Shown here: positions 1-8,792 of the stretch, one piece after another
Layout: each line of letters starts with the position of its first letter
Position numbering within the stretch: the first letter of the stretch is position 1
DNA from: Sulfurimonadaceae bacterium
GTDB taxonomy: Bacteria > Campylobacterota > Campylobacteria > Campylobacterales > Sulfurimonadaceae
Assembly: GCA_028683835.1 (NCBI GenBank)
Contig: JAQUHB010000008.1
Coordinates: 34,618-98,617 of the forward strand
Reading direction: 5' to 3'
Length of the DNA stretch: 64,000 nucleotides
Program-made: the position numbers and the translations under genes
The notes under the pieces: generated by a model
Told to the model about the DNA's origin: nothing
The model's input: only the letters and a program-made list of their open reading frames with translations
Database searches by the model: none

Positions 1-344
1 TCGCAAAAGGTCTTATCGATCACGGCTTTAAAATTATCGCGACTGGTGGAACAGCGAAGATTATTAATGATGCTGGTCTTGCGTGTGAAACTGTTCTAAA
101 GATTTCAGAAGGTCGTCCAAATATCGAAGACCGTATGAAAAATGGAGAGATTCAATTGGCTATAAACACTTCAGATAATAACACATCAAAAAAAGATGCT
201 GTTGTGATCCGTCAAGAAGTTTTACGCCGTAATATTCCATATTTTACAACTCTCAGTGCAACTCGTGCAACGATAGAGGCTTTGGGTGAGATGAAAGATC
301 CTGCTTGGAATGAACCTCAAGCTTTACAGGATTTTTTAGCTTAA
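1..344 (+). CDS. carB: Carbamoyl-phosphate synthase large subunit, C-terminal end (partial)
   Basis: This is the last 113 codons or so of a gene that begins before the window; the reading frame enters at base 3. The translation contains the regulatory MGS-like domain of CarB: the IIATGGTAK stretch near residue 12, an ISEGRPNIED segment, then the VIRQEVLRRNIPYFTTL region and the late ATIEALGEM helix. CarB joins bicarbonate, glutamine-derived ammonia and two ATP into carbamoyl phosphate for arginine and pyrimidine synthesis, and this domain carries allosteric effector sites in the E. coli enzyme. The catalytic domains lie outside the window. The stop is one base before the next start, so the downstream Sua5-like gene is probably co-transcribed. 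Confidence 0.93.
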   Translation, partial: AKGLIDHGFKIIATGGTAKIINDAGLACETVLKISEGRPNIEDRMKNGEIQLAINTSDNNTSKKDAVVIRQEVLRRNIPYFTTLSATRATIEALGEMKDPAWNEPQALQDFLA

Positions 345-345
345 A

Positions 346-777
346 ATGTCAATTATTTTAGCACAGACAGATACAACTGTCGGTTTTTTATCTGCTGATG
401 CTAAACTTCTCGAAGAGGTCAAATCACGCCCTCTTGGAAAAGAATTTTTAAAAGTTTATCCATCTTTTGAAGCCTTTAAGGCAGATGGAAACAGAGTTCC
501 GAAAAAATATAAAAACTTTGTCAGAAGATCAGAAAAAACGACTTTTATTATCAAAAACAGAGCTTCAAGAATCGTCAAAAACAATCCCCATCTTCAAGTG
601 TTACAAAAATATCCTTGGCTGTATTCCACTTCTGCAAATAAAAGCGGTCACAAGTTTGATAAAGATTTCTGTATAAGTAAAAGCGATATAATCATAGAGG
701 ATAGCCGAGGTTTAAATGAATGTAGCCCATCAAAAATTTACAAACTCAACTTTAGCAAAATCAGGAAAGTAAGATGA
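346..777 (+). CDS. Sua5/YciO/YrdC-family protein (short form)
   Basis: The 143-residue product carries the two signatures of the YrdC/Sua5 fold: a TDTTVGFLS segment near residue 8 (the usual TDTVYGL-type motif) and STSANKSG near residue 94. Family members make threonylcarbamoyl-AMP from threonine, bicarbonate and ATP for the t6A37 modification of tRNA. The protein is short for the family (TsaC is about 190 residues), and the basic nucleotide-binding stretch is only loosely recognisable. It could therefore be a minimal TsaC or a paralogue of uncertain activity. The start follows the carB stop by one base and the end overlaps the next gene as ATGA, so translation is coupled on both sides. Family assignment is good; the exact role is inferred. 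Confidence 0.8.
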   Translation: MSIILAQTDTTVGFLSADAKLLEEVKSRPLGKEFLKVYPSFEAFKADGNRVPKKYKNFVRRSEKTTFIIKNRASRIVKNNPHLQVLQKYPWLYSTSANKSGHKFDKDFCISKSDIIIEDSRGLNECSPSKIYKLNFSKIRKVR

Positions 778-1349
778 AGCATATAAATAGTCTCGCAGGC
801 AGTATTGCACTTGGAAGTGCAGGTATTGTCTTAATGAACGTGCTTGGAGGATGTAGCCAAGAAGAAAAAAAAGAGCAAAATAAATTTTTAGTCATTGAGC
901 AGCTTACAAATGGAAAATATGTCGTGGTTGAGGAGATGCCAACAGAGGGACCAAGCCGTGCGATCATCCGCTCAAAAGATGCCAATGGCACGGTAACTGA
1001 GCGTATTATGAGCCAAGATGAGATGAAAAATCTTGCTTCTCAAGAATACAATAAATACCAAAACGGCGGTTCAGAACTCAACCACGAAGGTGGAAGTGAA
1101 GGAATGGGTCTTGGTGGAACTATCCTTGCAGTTGCGGCAGGAAGTTTGCTTGGACATATGGTAGGAAACGCACTTATGAACAATTCAAATTTTGCCAACA
1201 AGGCAAACAGTGTAAACCGCTCAGCATATTCTCGCTCAGCTATGGGCGGTGCGGCAAACAGTTCTGGAAGTTCAGCAAAAAAAAGCTTTTTTGGCGGTAG
1301 CGGTAGTGGAAGCTCGAAGACATCTTCGGGCGGATTTTTCGGAGGCTGA
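774..1349 (+). CDS. UPF0323-family lipoprotein
   Basis: The N-terminus is lipoprotein-like: a hydrophobic stretch ending in VLGGC, giving a probable lipidated cysteine near residue 27. A conserved charged middle follows (KYVVVEEMPTEGPSRAII), then a glycine-rich hydrophobic segment near residues 108-130 and a long Gly/Ser/Ala low-complexity tail ending FFGG. This layout matches the UPF0323 lipoproteins of Campylobacterota (Cj0371 in C. jejuni, as I recall). In Campylobacter the next gene is also a glutathionylspermidine-synthase-family gene, as here. It is probably anchored in the inner or outer membrane facing the periplasm. Function is not established. The start overlaps the upstream stop by 4 bases. 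Confidence 0.85.
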   Translation: MKHINSLAGSIALGSAGIVLMNVLGGCSQEEKKEQNKFLVIEQLTNGKYVVVEEMPTEGPSRAIIRSKDANGTVTERIMSQDEMKNLASQEYNKYQNGGSELNHEGGSEGMGLGGTILAVAAGSLLGHMVGNALMNNSNFANKANSVNRSAYSRSAMGGAANSSGSSAKKSFFGGSGSGSSKTSSGGFFGG

Positions 1350-1351
1350 AA

Positions 1352-2530
1352 ATGATAAATCTTAAATCAATTAAATCGATCGATGATAAAGCTCTAGAAG
1401 AAATAGGCTTTACTTGGCATACAGATAGCGATGGAAGTAAATATGTTAGTGATAAACTTGTTCTAGTTACACATCAAGAAGCAGAGGATTACTATGAAGC
1501 CATCAATGAGCTTTATGAGATGTACACAAAAGCAGCTGAGTATGTGATAGAAAATAATCTTTTCTTTGAGATAGGTATCCCTTTTAATCTTGTAGAGATG
1601 ATCAAAAAAAGCTGGGAAAATGATGTACATTGGCATGTGTACGGAAGATTTGATCTTGCCGGTGGGATCGATGGTAAACCCATAAAACTCATAGAATTCA
1701 ATGCCGACACACCCACATCACTTTTTGAAACAGCCCTGCTTCAATGGGCACTTTTAAAGTTTAACAATATGGACGAGGATGAACAGTTTAACAACGTTTA
1801 TGACGCACTTCGTGATAACTTTCGCCGTCTGATCACTCTCTTTGATGATCCGGAACTCTTTGATGAGCGTTATGATGGATGGAAAATACTTTTTTCTTGC
1901 GTCGAGGGAAATGCTGAAGAGGAAGTTACAACAAGACTTTTACAGCAAATTGCCACAGATGCAGGATTTAACACCTATTTTGAGTATATCCAAAATGTGC
2001 GTTTTAATGATGAAGAGATATGCGATGCAAATGACAATCCTTATGAATATTGGTTTAAACTCTATCCTTTTGAAGATATCGCCCATGATGAGCCAGAACT
2101 TGCAACGATGCTGACACATGTGATGGAAAATCAAAAAGCGATTTTGCTCAACCCTCCATACGCCCTACTCTTTCAGTCAAAAGGGATAATGAAGATACTC
2201 TGTGACCTTTTTCCAGACTCGCCATATCTACTTAAAACATCATTTGAACCCTTACCTGTAAAGTGTGTTGAGAAGCCTCTATTTGGACGCGAGGGTGCAA
2301 ATACGAAAGTTCTCTCAAGTAGTGGCGATGTTTTAAAAGCAAATGACGGACCTTATGGAAACTATAAAAAAGTTTATCAGGAATATGTCGAATTTCCACA
2401 AGACAACAATGGCAATAAATACCAAGCAGGCGTCTTTTTTGCTTATGAAGCGTGTGGTCTTGGATACCGTTGTGGCGGTGAAATTTTAGATAATATGAGC
2501 AAATTCGTCGGTCATGTTTTGGTAAACTGA
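1352..2530 (+). CDS. Glutathionylspermidine synthase-family ATP-grasp protein
   Basis: The 392-residue protein has the GSP_synth (PF03738) layout: an N-terminal region with DVHWHVYGRFD near residue 90, the conserved EFNADTPTSLFETALLQW segment near 115-132, and a late KPLFGREGAN motif near 308. In E. coli Gsp the related domain ligates glutathione to spermidine using ATP, but the stand-alone homologues in Campylobacterota have no proven substrate and the amidase half of Gsp is absent. It begins 2 bases after the lipoprotein stop, and its own stop shares a base with the next start. The lipoprotein-enzyme pairing suggests an envelope-related peptide ligase; this is inference. Confidence 0.85.
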   Translation: MINLKSIKSIDDKALEEIGFTWHTDSDGSKYVSDKLVLVTHQEAEDYYEAINELYEMYTKAAEYVIENNLFFEIGIPFNLVEMIKKSWENDVHWHVYGRFDLAGGIDGKPIKLIEFNADTPTSLFETALLQWALLKFNNMDEDEQFNNVYDALRDNFRRLITLFDDPELFDERYDGWKILFSCVEGNAEEEVTTRLLQQIATDAGFNTYFEYIQNVRFNDEEICDANDNPYEYWFKLYPFEDIAHDEPELATMLTHVMENQKAILLNPPYALLFQSKGIMKILCDLFPDSPYLLKTSFEPLPVKCVEKPLFGREGANTKVLSSSGDVLKANDGPYGNYKKVYQEYVEFPQDNNGNKYQAGVFFAYEACGLGYRCGGEILDNMSKFVGHVLVN

Positions 2531-3039
2531 TGAAAAACTGGAACTTTAAAAAACTCCTTAGAGAAGCAGCTATTTTTGCTGTACTACTTTTTATATTTAG
2601 CAATGCACTGAGCTATCTCAAGTCGCCAGATTTAGGTAACAAAAAACTCCCTGAATTTCAAGCAACTATGCTTAATGAAAAAACCTTTGACTCCTTACAA
2701 GTAAAGCATGATAAACCACTTCTTATCCATTTCTGGGCAACTTGGTGTCCTACATGTAAGATGGAAAACAGCACCATTGATGCACTTTCTAAAAAGTTTG
2801 ACGTTATTACGATTGCCGTCAATTCAAAAAGTGACGCAGATATCAAAGCATTTTTAAAAGAAAAAAATCTTAGCTTTCAAGTTATCAACGATACAAATTC
2901 CAGCCTTGCAGAACACTTTCATGTAAGCGGTTTTCCAACTACATTTATCTACAACAAAGATGGGAATCTCGAGTTTAGTGAAGTTGGTTACAGCTCATAC
3001 ATTACACTTTATCTCAAACTTTTGTACGCTAGCAGGTAA
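2530..3039 (+). CDS. Membrane-anchored thioredoxin-like (TlpA/ScsD-type) protein
   Basis: The protein has one N-terminal membrane segment (about residues 12-30) and then a thioredoxin fold with the active-site motif WATWCPTCK near residues 72-80 and the cis-proline loop GFPTTFIYN near 136. It should sit in the periplasm, anchored to the inner membrane, and reduce or exchange disulfides. The CPTC motif resembles ScsD-like and protein disulfide oxidoreductase families. The start overlaps the preceding stop (TGATG arrangement) and the gene is followed 6 bases later by the Bat cluster, so it may service cysteines of those periplasmic proteins. A role in cytochrome c maturation is possible but unsupported by neighbours. 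Confidence 0.85.
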   Translation: MKNWNFKKLLREAAIFAVLLFIFSNALSYLKSPDLGNKKLPEFQATMLNEKTFDSLQVKHDKPLLIHFWATWCPTCKMENSTIDALSKKFDVITIAVNSKSDADIKAFLKEKNLSFQVINDTNSSLAEHFHVSGFPTTFIYNKDGNLEFSEVGYSSYITLYLKLLYASR

Positions 3040-3045
3040 GATATT

Positions 3046-3948
3046 TTGGGACATTTTGAGTTCGAGCACCCTTGGGTATTTTTATTACTTGTACTCATTA
3101 TCTGTATTTACAGATGTCCGGCAACTTTTAAAAAAATTATCTTCCCACATCTTGAGTTGTTTAGTTTAAAGACAAGCTGGTTCAATAAAGAAAGATTATT
3201 CTATTCTCTCATCTTAACACTTTTAGTCACCGCTCTTGCCTCGCCTATCACTTATGATGCCAAATCCAGCCAGCAAAGAAAAGGACGTGATCTTGTTTTT
3301 GTACTTGATTGCAGTGGTTCTATGGGTGAGAGCGGATTTAGTAAAGAACATTCAGAACAAAGTAAATTTGATGTACTAAAAGGGGTGATCTCAAAATTTA
3401 TCAAAGAACGATTTGATGACAATGTCGGTGTCACGGTTTTTGGCTCATACGCATTTTCAAGTGTTCCGCTCACTTACGATATGAATGCGGTTGCCTATCT
3501 TATCAATTTTTTGGATGTGGGAATAGCTGGAGAAAATACCGCTATCGGCGAGGCAATTGCAAATGCCACGCAGCTTTTAAAAATGGGTCAGGCAAAAGAA
3601 AAAGTGATGCTTTTGATTACCGATGGCTATCATAACAGTGGTACGATTTCGCCTAAAGGTGCACTTGATATTGCCGTGAAAAACAATATTAAGATCTACA
3701 CCATCGGCATTGGAAAAAAAGGGGATTATGATGAAGCTCTTTTAAAACTCATAGCGACCGATTCTCATGCGAAAATGTTTGGAGCTTCCGACGCTTCAAA
3801 GCTCGAAGATATCTATAAAGAGATAGACAAACTTGAACCAAGCCAGATACGTTCGCAAAACTATCTTAACAAGCAACTTTTAGCCTTCTATCCGCTACTT
3901 GCTGCTGCACTCTTGCTTTTAGCCTTGATCTATAAAAGGAGGGTATAA
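3046..3948 (+). CDS. VWA-domain membrane protein, BatA-like
   Basis: Two membrane segments at the N-terminus and one at the C-terminus (LAAALLLLALIYKRR) flank a von Willebrand factor A domain. The metal-ion-dependent adhesion site is intact: VLDCSGSMG near residue 87 (DxSxS), with the later LLITDG loop. This arrangement is that of BatA in the Bacteroides aerotolerance family. The only reasonable start is TTG at 3046, just after the upstream stop, because the next in-frame ATG lies well inside the VWA domain. It is followed without a gap by a second VWA gene. Bat proteins are usually paired with a MoxR AAA ATPase, and none is present in this cluster. Function is probably envelope or stress related. 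Confidence 0.8.
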   Translation: MGHFEFEHPWVFLLLVLIICIYRCPATFKKIIFPHLELFSLKTSWFNKERLFYSLILTLLVTALASPITYDAKSSQQRKGRDLVFVLDCSGSMGESGFSKEHSEQSKFDVLKGVISKFIKERFDDNVGVTVFGSYAFSSVPLTYDMNAVAYLINFLDVGIAGENTAIGEAIANATQLLKMGQAKEKVMLLITDGYHNSGTISPKGALDIAVKNNIKIYTIGIGKKGDYDEALLKLIATDSHAKMFGASDASKLEDIYKEIDKLEPSQIRSQNYLNKQLLAFYPLLAAALLLLALIYKRRV

Positions 3949-5540
3949 TGAGCTTTCTTTATCCTTGGGTATTTTTCACACTTATCCCACTCTATTTTCT
4001 TTATAAAAGAAATCAGCAGAGTAGTATGAAATCACACTTTTTAGAAAATAAAAAAATGCAACAAAGACAAATAAAACTGCTTTATCTCTCGCTTGCTTTT
4101 TTACTTCTCGCTCTTACTCGCCCAGTAATACAAAATGCACCTATTGAAGAAAAATTTGATGCGCAAGATTATATCATCGCTCTTGATGCCTCTTTTTCCA
4201 TGCAAGCAGATGATATCAAGCCCACCCGTTATGAAGCTTCTAAAAGTCTGATAGAAGAGCTTTTAAAATTACATCCAAAAGACAGATTTTCACTCTTTGC
4301 TTTTACTTCAAAGACTCTGCTTATCTCACCGCCAACAACTGATACAGCTATCAGTATTATGGCACTTGATGCGCTAAACCCTGCTAATATTCTTACAAAA
4401 AGTACCGACCTCAAACAGCTTTTTGAAACAATCGGGAAGACATCTGCACAAAAGAAAAACCTCATCATCTTCACTGATGGAGGAGATGAATCAGACCTAA
4501 ATGAACTACTTAATATATGCAAAAAAAACTCTATCATACCCTATATTGTAGCAACTGCGACTAAGAATGGAGTTGCTCTTAAAAAAGATGGTATGACGAT
4601 TAAAGATCAATACAGTTCACTCGTCATCTCACGTATAAATCCAATATTAAAGGATTTAGCAACTTCCAGCAATGGAAAATATTATGAATTTAGCTCTTCT
4701 ACTTTCGCACAACTTTCAGATGATATTTCATCAAATAAGGGAAAGAAAAATGATGCGATGATTCAGGTAAAAAGCTATCTTGAACTTTATTTTATTCCTC
4801 TTCTGATCGCGATTTTTCTTTTTTTAGCGAGTGTGACGAAGCTTCATCAGCTCTATTTTCTAACTCTTTTTCTCTTTTTGCCGTACTCTGTAAAAGCTGA
4901 TATTATCGATTTTTACCATTTCTCCAAAGCAGATAAAGCGTTTAGCAACAAACAATATCTACAAGCTGCAAAAGAGTTTGAAAAAGCAACTCCGAGTGTG
5001 CAAAGTTACTATAACATAGCAAGTTCTTACTATAAAGCTGGTCAGTACAAAAAAGCACTGGAATATTTCGACAAGATACAGACCAAATCTAAAATAGTCA
5101 AGCAAAAGATCTTTTACGATATGGCAGGATGTGCCATTCACTTACAACGATATGACAGAGCAGAAGTTTTTTACGAGCAGGCTTTAGCGCTTGGAGAGGA
5201 CAAAGACGCTCTTTATAACCTAACTCTTTTACAAAGACTAAACCTTAAGACCGGTGTCAATATCTTCGATATGATGCCTCCAAAAGATCCACAGAGCAAA
5301 AAGAACAGTTCTAAAAAAACTGGGACAGTGAGTGATGATAAAAAAGAGGGCGGCGGTAAAAGTGGTTCCAGCCAACAAGCCGGCGAAAGTAGCAACGGTG
5401 CGAGTGATGCCAAGAAAGGCGACACGCAAAAAGCGGAACAAAACACCCAAAAATCATCATCAAAAAATCAATACCAAATGGGATACCGCTCTTACGAAAT
5501 GATTAACAAAGGATATACAGATGAAAAAGAACCTTGGTAA
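3948..5540 (+). CDS. VWA-TPR membrane protein (BatB/BatC-like fusion)
   Basis: The first third is a second VWA domain with its own MIDAS motif (ALDASFSM near residue 77) behind two N-terminal membrane segments. A further membrane segment lies near residues 280-300. After it come two to three tetratricopeptide repeats (about residues 330-440, including SYYKAGQYKKALEYF) and then a Ser/Gly/Lys-rich low-complexity tail. In Bacteroides these are separate BatB and BatC proteins; here they are fused. The TPR part should face the periplasm and bind a partner, possibly the BatD-like product of the next gene, which overlaps it by 20 bases. MoxR is absent, so the ATP-dependent step, if any, must come from elsewhere. 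Confidence 0.8.
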   Translation: MSFLYPWVFFTLIPLYFLYKRNQQSSMKSHFLENKKMQQRQIKLLYLSLAFLLLALTRPVIQNAPIEEKFDAQDYIIALDASFSMQADDIKPTRYEASKSLIEELLKLHPKDRFSLFAFTSKTLLISPPTTDTAISIMALDALNPANILTKSTDLKQLFETIGKTSAQKKNLIIFTDGGDESDLNELLNICKKNSIIPYIVATATKNGVALKKDGMTIKDQYSSLVISRINPILKDLATSSNGKYYEFSSSTFAQLSDDISSNKGKKNDAMIQVKSYLELYFIPLLIAIFLFLASVTKLHQLYFLTLFLFLPYSVKADIIDFYHFSKADKAFSNKQYLQAAKEFEKATPSVQSYYNIASSYYKAGQYKKALEYFDKIQTKSKIVKQKIFYDMAGCAIHLQRYDRAEVFYEQALALGEDKDALYNLTLLQRLNLKTGVNIFDMMPPKDPQSKKNSSKKTGTVSDDKKEGGGKSGSSQQAGESSNGASDAKKGDTQKAEQNTQKSSSKNQYQMGYRSYEMINKGYTDEKEPW

Positions 5541-6672
5541 AATATTTTTATTGTTATTACTTCCATTTACACTCCTGGGAGATTCAAATCTTGCAGATTT
5601 TTCTCTTAGCGTAAATAAAAAAGATGTTGTAATAAAAGAGCCCATCGAGATCACTTTCCAAGCGAAACAAAAAGATTATACAAATTCGATGTTTTTCTTT
5701 TTAGAGATTAAGAAAAATGATGCTTATGAGGTAGTTCTTTTAGATCAAGTTACAAAGAAAATCTCAAATCACAATTCATCAACAACATTCAAATATCTTC
5801 TTTTTCCTCTAAAATCTGGCGATATCGATGTAAATTTTGATTTTACTATTAAAGTTGCAAGTGATGGTGATTTGGCCAAAATTTACACGGGAGGAAGAGA
5901 CAATGTCAAATGGATGGATACTCTCAATTCAAAAGTCGAAGTCCCCTCTTTACACTTGCATGTAAGTCCTTTAAGCCAAAAGGTTGATCTTGTAGGTGAT
6001 TTTACTCTTGATGCCAAATTACAAAAAAGTGATATCAATCAATACGGCTCTGCAAATATCCGCTATACGCTCAGCGGTGCAGGATATACTGAAAAAAATC
6101 TTCAATTACTCAGTAAGATTCCCAATGTAACCGCTTTTTCACAAGTAACAGACCTTGTCTCAAAAGCTACATCAAACGGTTATGAGATCAGAAGAGAATA
6201 TTCTTATGCTCTGTCTTCAAAAAGCAATTTTACAATTTTGCCCATAGAGATCAAAGCTTATTCTCCAAAACAGAACAAATACTACACGCTGAAATCTTCA
6301 AGCTATGATATAAAAGTCTCTTCCATTGACCCAAAAACTCTTATCGATAACAAAGAGTTTCCACCAACTAAAAGCTATGATTTTGAGAATCTAAAAGATA
6401 TTGGTATCGCTCTTTTGATATTTTTGGCAGGATTTGTCAGTGCAAAAGTCGCACCTTCACTCAACTTTCAAAGAGGAAAAAGAGAAAAAAGAGGAAAGTT
6501 TCAAGATATTAAAGAGAGTAAAACGCCCAAAGAACTCATGATAGTTTTACTACAAAACTATAAAACCTCTATTACAGAAAAATATATAAACGAGCTAGAG
6601 CTTTTGGAGTATAAGAAATCAGATATAAGTTTTCAGAAGATAAAATCCGATCTATTAAAAAATATTATGTAA
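5521..6672 (+). CDS. BatD-like membrane-anchored periplasmic protein
   Basis: The 383-residue protein starts with a signal peptide (KKNLGKIFLLLLLPFTLLG), has a long beta-rich periplasmic region, then one membrane segment near residues 296-312 and a short basic cytoplasmic tail of about 70 residues. This topology and the SLSVNKKDVVIKEPIEITF opening match BatD (oxygen tolerance) proteins. It overlaps the end of the VWA-TPR gene by 20 bases, so the three Bat-like genes form one translational unit. The role is inferred from the family: a large VWA/TPR/BatD envelope complex. Primary sequence conservation is weak, so family membership rests partly on the neighbours. Confidence 0.75.
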   Translation: MKKNLGKIFLLLLLPFTLLGDSNLADFSLSVNKKDVVIKEPIEITFQAKQKDYTNSMFFFLEIKKNDAYEVVLLDQVTKKISNHNSSTTFKYLLFPLKSGDIDVNFDFTIKVASDGDLAKIYTGGRDNVKWMDTLNSKVEVPSLHLHVSPLSQKVDLVGDFTLDAKLQKSDINQYGSANIRYTLSGAGYTEKNLQLLSKIPNVTAFSQVTDLVSKATSNGYEIRREYSYALSSKSNFTILPIEIKAYSPKQNKYYTLKSSSYDIKVSSIDPKTLIDNKEFPPTKSYDFENLKDIGIALLIFLAGFVSAKVAPSLNFQRGKREKRGKFQDIKESKTPKELMIVLLQNYKTSITEKYINELELLEYKKSDISFQKIKSDLLKNIM

Positions 6673-6730
6673 CCATATTGAGATAGTTGTGCAATAAGAT
6701 TTCAGCAATAAATCTGTTTGAGGTCAACTT

Positions 6731-6907
6731 ATGGAACTAAAAATACAACAAGTTCAACAACGTCTCATCAAGCGTTATTTCATAGCGAATGAAAATGCAT
6801 CGATTATCATTGATGAAGAATATGAGTTTATCGAAGAGTGCTTGCATGCATCAATGAGTGTCGAAGAGGTCGCTCAAGAACTTATTAATATCTATATGGT
6901 GGCTTAA
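6731..6907 (+). CDS. Small conserved-looking protein, 58 residues
   Basis: An uninterrupted ORF of 58 codons opens with ATG behind a plausible ribosome binding site (GAGGT about 7 bases upstream) and ends one base before the TTG start of the acyltransferase. The product is strongly acidic in its second half (DEEYEFIEECLHASMSVEEVAQELIN) and is probably helical. It has no signal peptide and no acyl-carrier DSL motif. Its position makes it the first gene of a two-gene unit with the OlsF-like enzyme. I do not recognise a family; its reality is supported by the RBS, spacing and codon use like that of its neighbours. Confidence 0.6.
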   Translation: MELKIQQVQQRLIKRYFIANENASIIIDEEYEFIEECLHASMSVEEVAQELINIYMVA

Positions 6908-6908
6908 G

Positions 6909-8621
6909 TTGCAAGTCTCTGTACAAAATTACCTTGAACACAACTATGATGGATTCAATAAACTTCCTACAATTTTAAAAAATATCTCAACAACCCTACT
7001 TCGCAAACTCTTTCATGAGAGTGAAGTCAACAGTTTTTTAGACAAACACCAGCACAAAGATGCTTATGGCTTTGTCGAAGCTGTTTTAGACCATTTTGAA
7101 GTGGACATTACGATCCACAAAAATCAACTTCAGCGCATACCAAGCTATGGCAGATGTGTCGTCATCGCAAACCATCCTCTGGGTGCTCTTGATGCACTTG
7201 CTCTTTTATATGTTTTAAAAGATATTCGTAAAGATATCAAGATCGTCGCGACGACATTTTTAGCTTCTATCGAAAACCTTCAAGATCTTATCGTTCCTGT
7301 GGATAACATTCGCGGGAAAATGGACAAGAGCTCGTTAGAAAGGATGTATGATGCACTCAAAAAAGAGCAACTCTTGATTCTTTTTCCCTCAGGCGAAGTA
7401 AGTCGTGCAAGGGTCAACGGGATCAAAGATACCAAATGGAGAAGCGGATTTTTACGTATTGCTTCAAAGATGCAAGCACCGATATTGCCTATCTTTATAG
7501 GTGCAAAAAACAGCAAGTTGTTTTATACACTTTCTAGTTTCAATAAATCACTTGCGACTATAACGCTTCCAAATGAGATGTTTAAATTTCAAGGAAAAAA
7601 GATAGAGTTCAAGATTGGGAAGATGATCCCTTATGATAGTTACAATATCCCTTCACTCACAATTAAGGATACAGTCAAACTTCTTAAAAAACATCTTGAA
7701 CGCTTGAGTACAAATAAATCTTGTCTCTTTAAAACACAAAATGAGATAGCACTTGCAGAAAACCATCAAGAACTTAAAACTGAGCTTTTAAAAGCAAAAG
7801 AACTCGGTGAAACAAAAGATGGTAAAAAGATTTATCTTTATTCTTCAGCTGAAGAAAGTTCTGTTTTAAAAGAAATAGGACGTCTGCGAGAGATCAGTTT
7901 TCGTCACGTTAAAGAGGGAAGCGGAAAGAAAAGAGATATCGACGAATATGATCTTATCTATGAGCATATCGTTCTTTGGGATGATAAAGATGGTGAAATC
8001 ATAGGTTCATATAGAGTTGCAAAATCCAAAGATATTCTTCATACCTATGGCAAAGAGGGATTATATACTGCAACTTTATTTGATTATCAAGAAAGTTTTC
8101 AAGAATATATGAGAGAAGGACTTGAACTTGGACGCAGTTTTATCCAGCCCAAATACCAAAACTCAAGAGCACTCGATTATCTTTGGCAAGGGATTGGTGC
8201 CTATCTCCGGAACAATCCAGATATCCGTTATATGTTTGGTCCAGTCAGTATCTCAAAATCTTATAATTATGAATCTACGGCGATGATGATCTACTTTTAT
8301 ATGAACTATTTTGGATCAACCCTCTTACATGTCAAGCATAAAGAGCGTTTTATACTCTCTTCTCATCTTGAAATTGAGTTTGAAACAATGTTTGAACACA
8401 ATAACTTTAAAAAAGATCTCATCACTCTTCGTGATAAACTGCAACTCCAAGGACTTGCGATTCCAACACTCTACAAACAGTATAGTGATCTTTGTGAAGA
8501 TGGTGGAGTTATGTTTACTGACTTTGGATTGGACAAAGATTTTAATGATTGTGTGGATGGTTTTATCATCGTAGATATAAGCAAGCTCAAACCGCATAAA
8601 AGAGAGCGATATCTCGGTTAA
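6909..8621 (+). CDS. olsF: Bifunctional lysophospholipid/N-acyl acyltransferase, OlsF-like
   Basis: Two acyltransferase domains are fused. The first half (about residues 50-260) is PlsC/OlsA-like, with VVIANHPLGALDAL near 84-97 and FPSGEVSR near 155; the histidine and aspartate are separated by five residues instead of the usual four. The second half (about 290-540) is the GNAT/hemolysin-type domain of OlsB, with LELGRSFIQPKYQNSRAL and the FGPVSIS stretch. This order is that of OlsF, which builds ornithine lipid from ornithine by N- and then O-acylation. I chose TTG at 6909, with GGTGG seven bases upstream and immediately after the small ORF; a GTG at 6858 is in frame but would overlap that ORF by 50 bases and lacks an RBS. 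Substrate is inferred from the family. Confidence 0.75.
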   Translation: MQVSVQNYLEHNYDGFNKLPTILKNISTTLLRKLFHESEVNSFLDKHQHKDAYGFVEAVLDHFEVDITIHKNQLQRIPSYGRCVVIANHPLGALDALALLYVLKDIRKDIKIVATTFLASIENLQDLIVPVDNIRGKMDKSSLERMYDALKKEQLLILFPSGEVSRARVNGIKDTKWRSGFLRIASKMQAPILPIFIGAKNSKLFYTLSSFNKSLATITLPNEMFKFQGKKIEFKIGKMIPYDSYNIPSLTIKDTVKLLKKHLERLSTNKSCLFKTQNEIALAENHQELKTELLKAKELGETKDGKKIYLYSSAEESSVLKEIGRLREISFRHVKEGSGKKRDIDEYDLIYEHIVLWDDKDGEIIGSYRVAKSKDILHTYGKEGLYTATLFDYQESFQEYMREGLELGRSFIQPKYQNSRALDYLWQGIGAYLRNNPDIRYMFGPVSISKSYNYESTAMMIYFYMNYFGSTLLHVKHKERFILSSHLEIEFETMFEHNNFKKDLITLRDKLQLQGLAIPTLYKQYSDLCEDGGVMFTDFGLDKDFNDCVDGFIIVDISKLKPHKRERYLG

Positions 8622-8623
8622 AT

Positions 8624-8639
8624 ACGCTCTCAAGAGCGT
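8624..8639 (+). terminator. Possible terminator hairpin after the acyltransferase gene
   Basis: ACGCTCT and AGAGCGT form a near-perfect inverted repeat 3 bases after the acyltransferase stop. The following sequence is AT-rich but has no clear T run, so termination would be weak. Confidence 0.4.
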
Positions 8640-8745
8640 CTAATATATACTATCATGTGAAATGAATCTGTCCAATAAATTCTTCTCGTTGTCGTTATAT
8701 ACAATATCTTCTCTACTGCACTCGTTAATTTAGAATATTAAAGGA

Positions 8746-8751
8746 TATAAT
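8746..8751 (+). promoter_or_regulatory. Probable -10 element of the CZB-GGDEF gene
   Basis: A perfect TATAAT preceded by an AT-rich stretch lies 41 bases before the ATG at 8793, and CGGAG just upstream of the ATG is a good ribosome binding site. No convincing -35 box is visible, as is usual for vegetative promoters in Campylobacterota. Confidence 0.55.
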
Positions 8752-8792
8752 AATCACATTGATGTAAAGAATATTTATATTCGGAGTAAAGT

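Noticed and set aside
6858..6908. GTG at 6858 as start of the OlsF-like gene
   Set aside because: It would overlap the 58-residue ORF by 50 bases and has no RBS, while TTG at 6909 has GGTGG at good distance.
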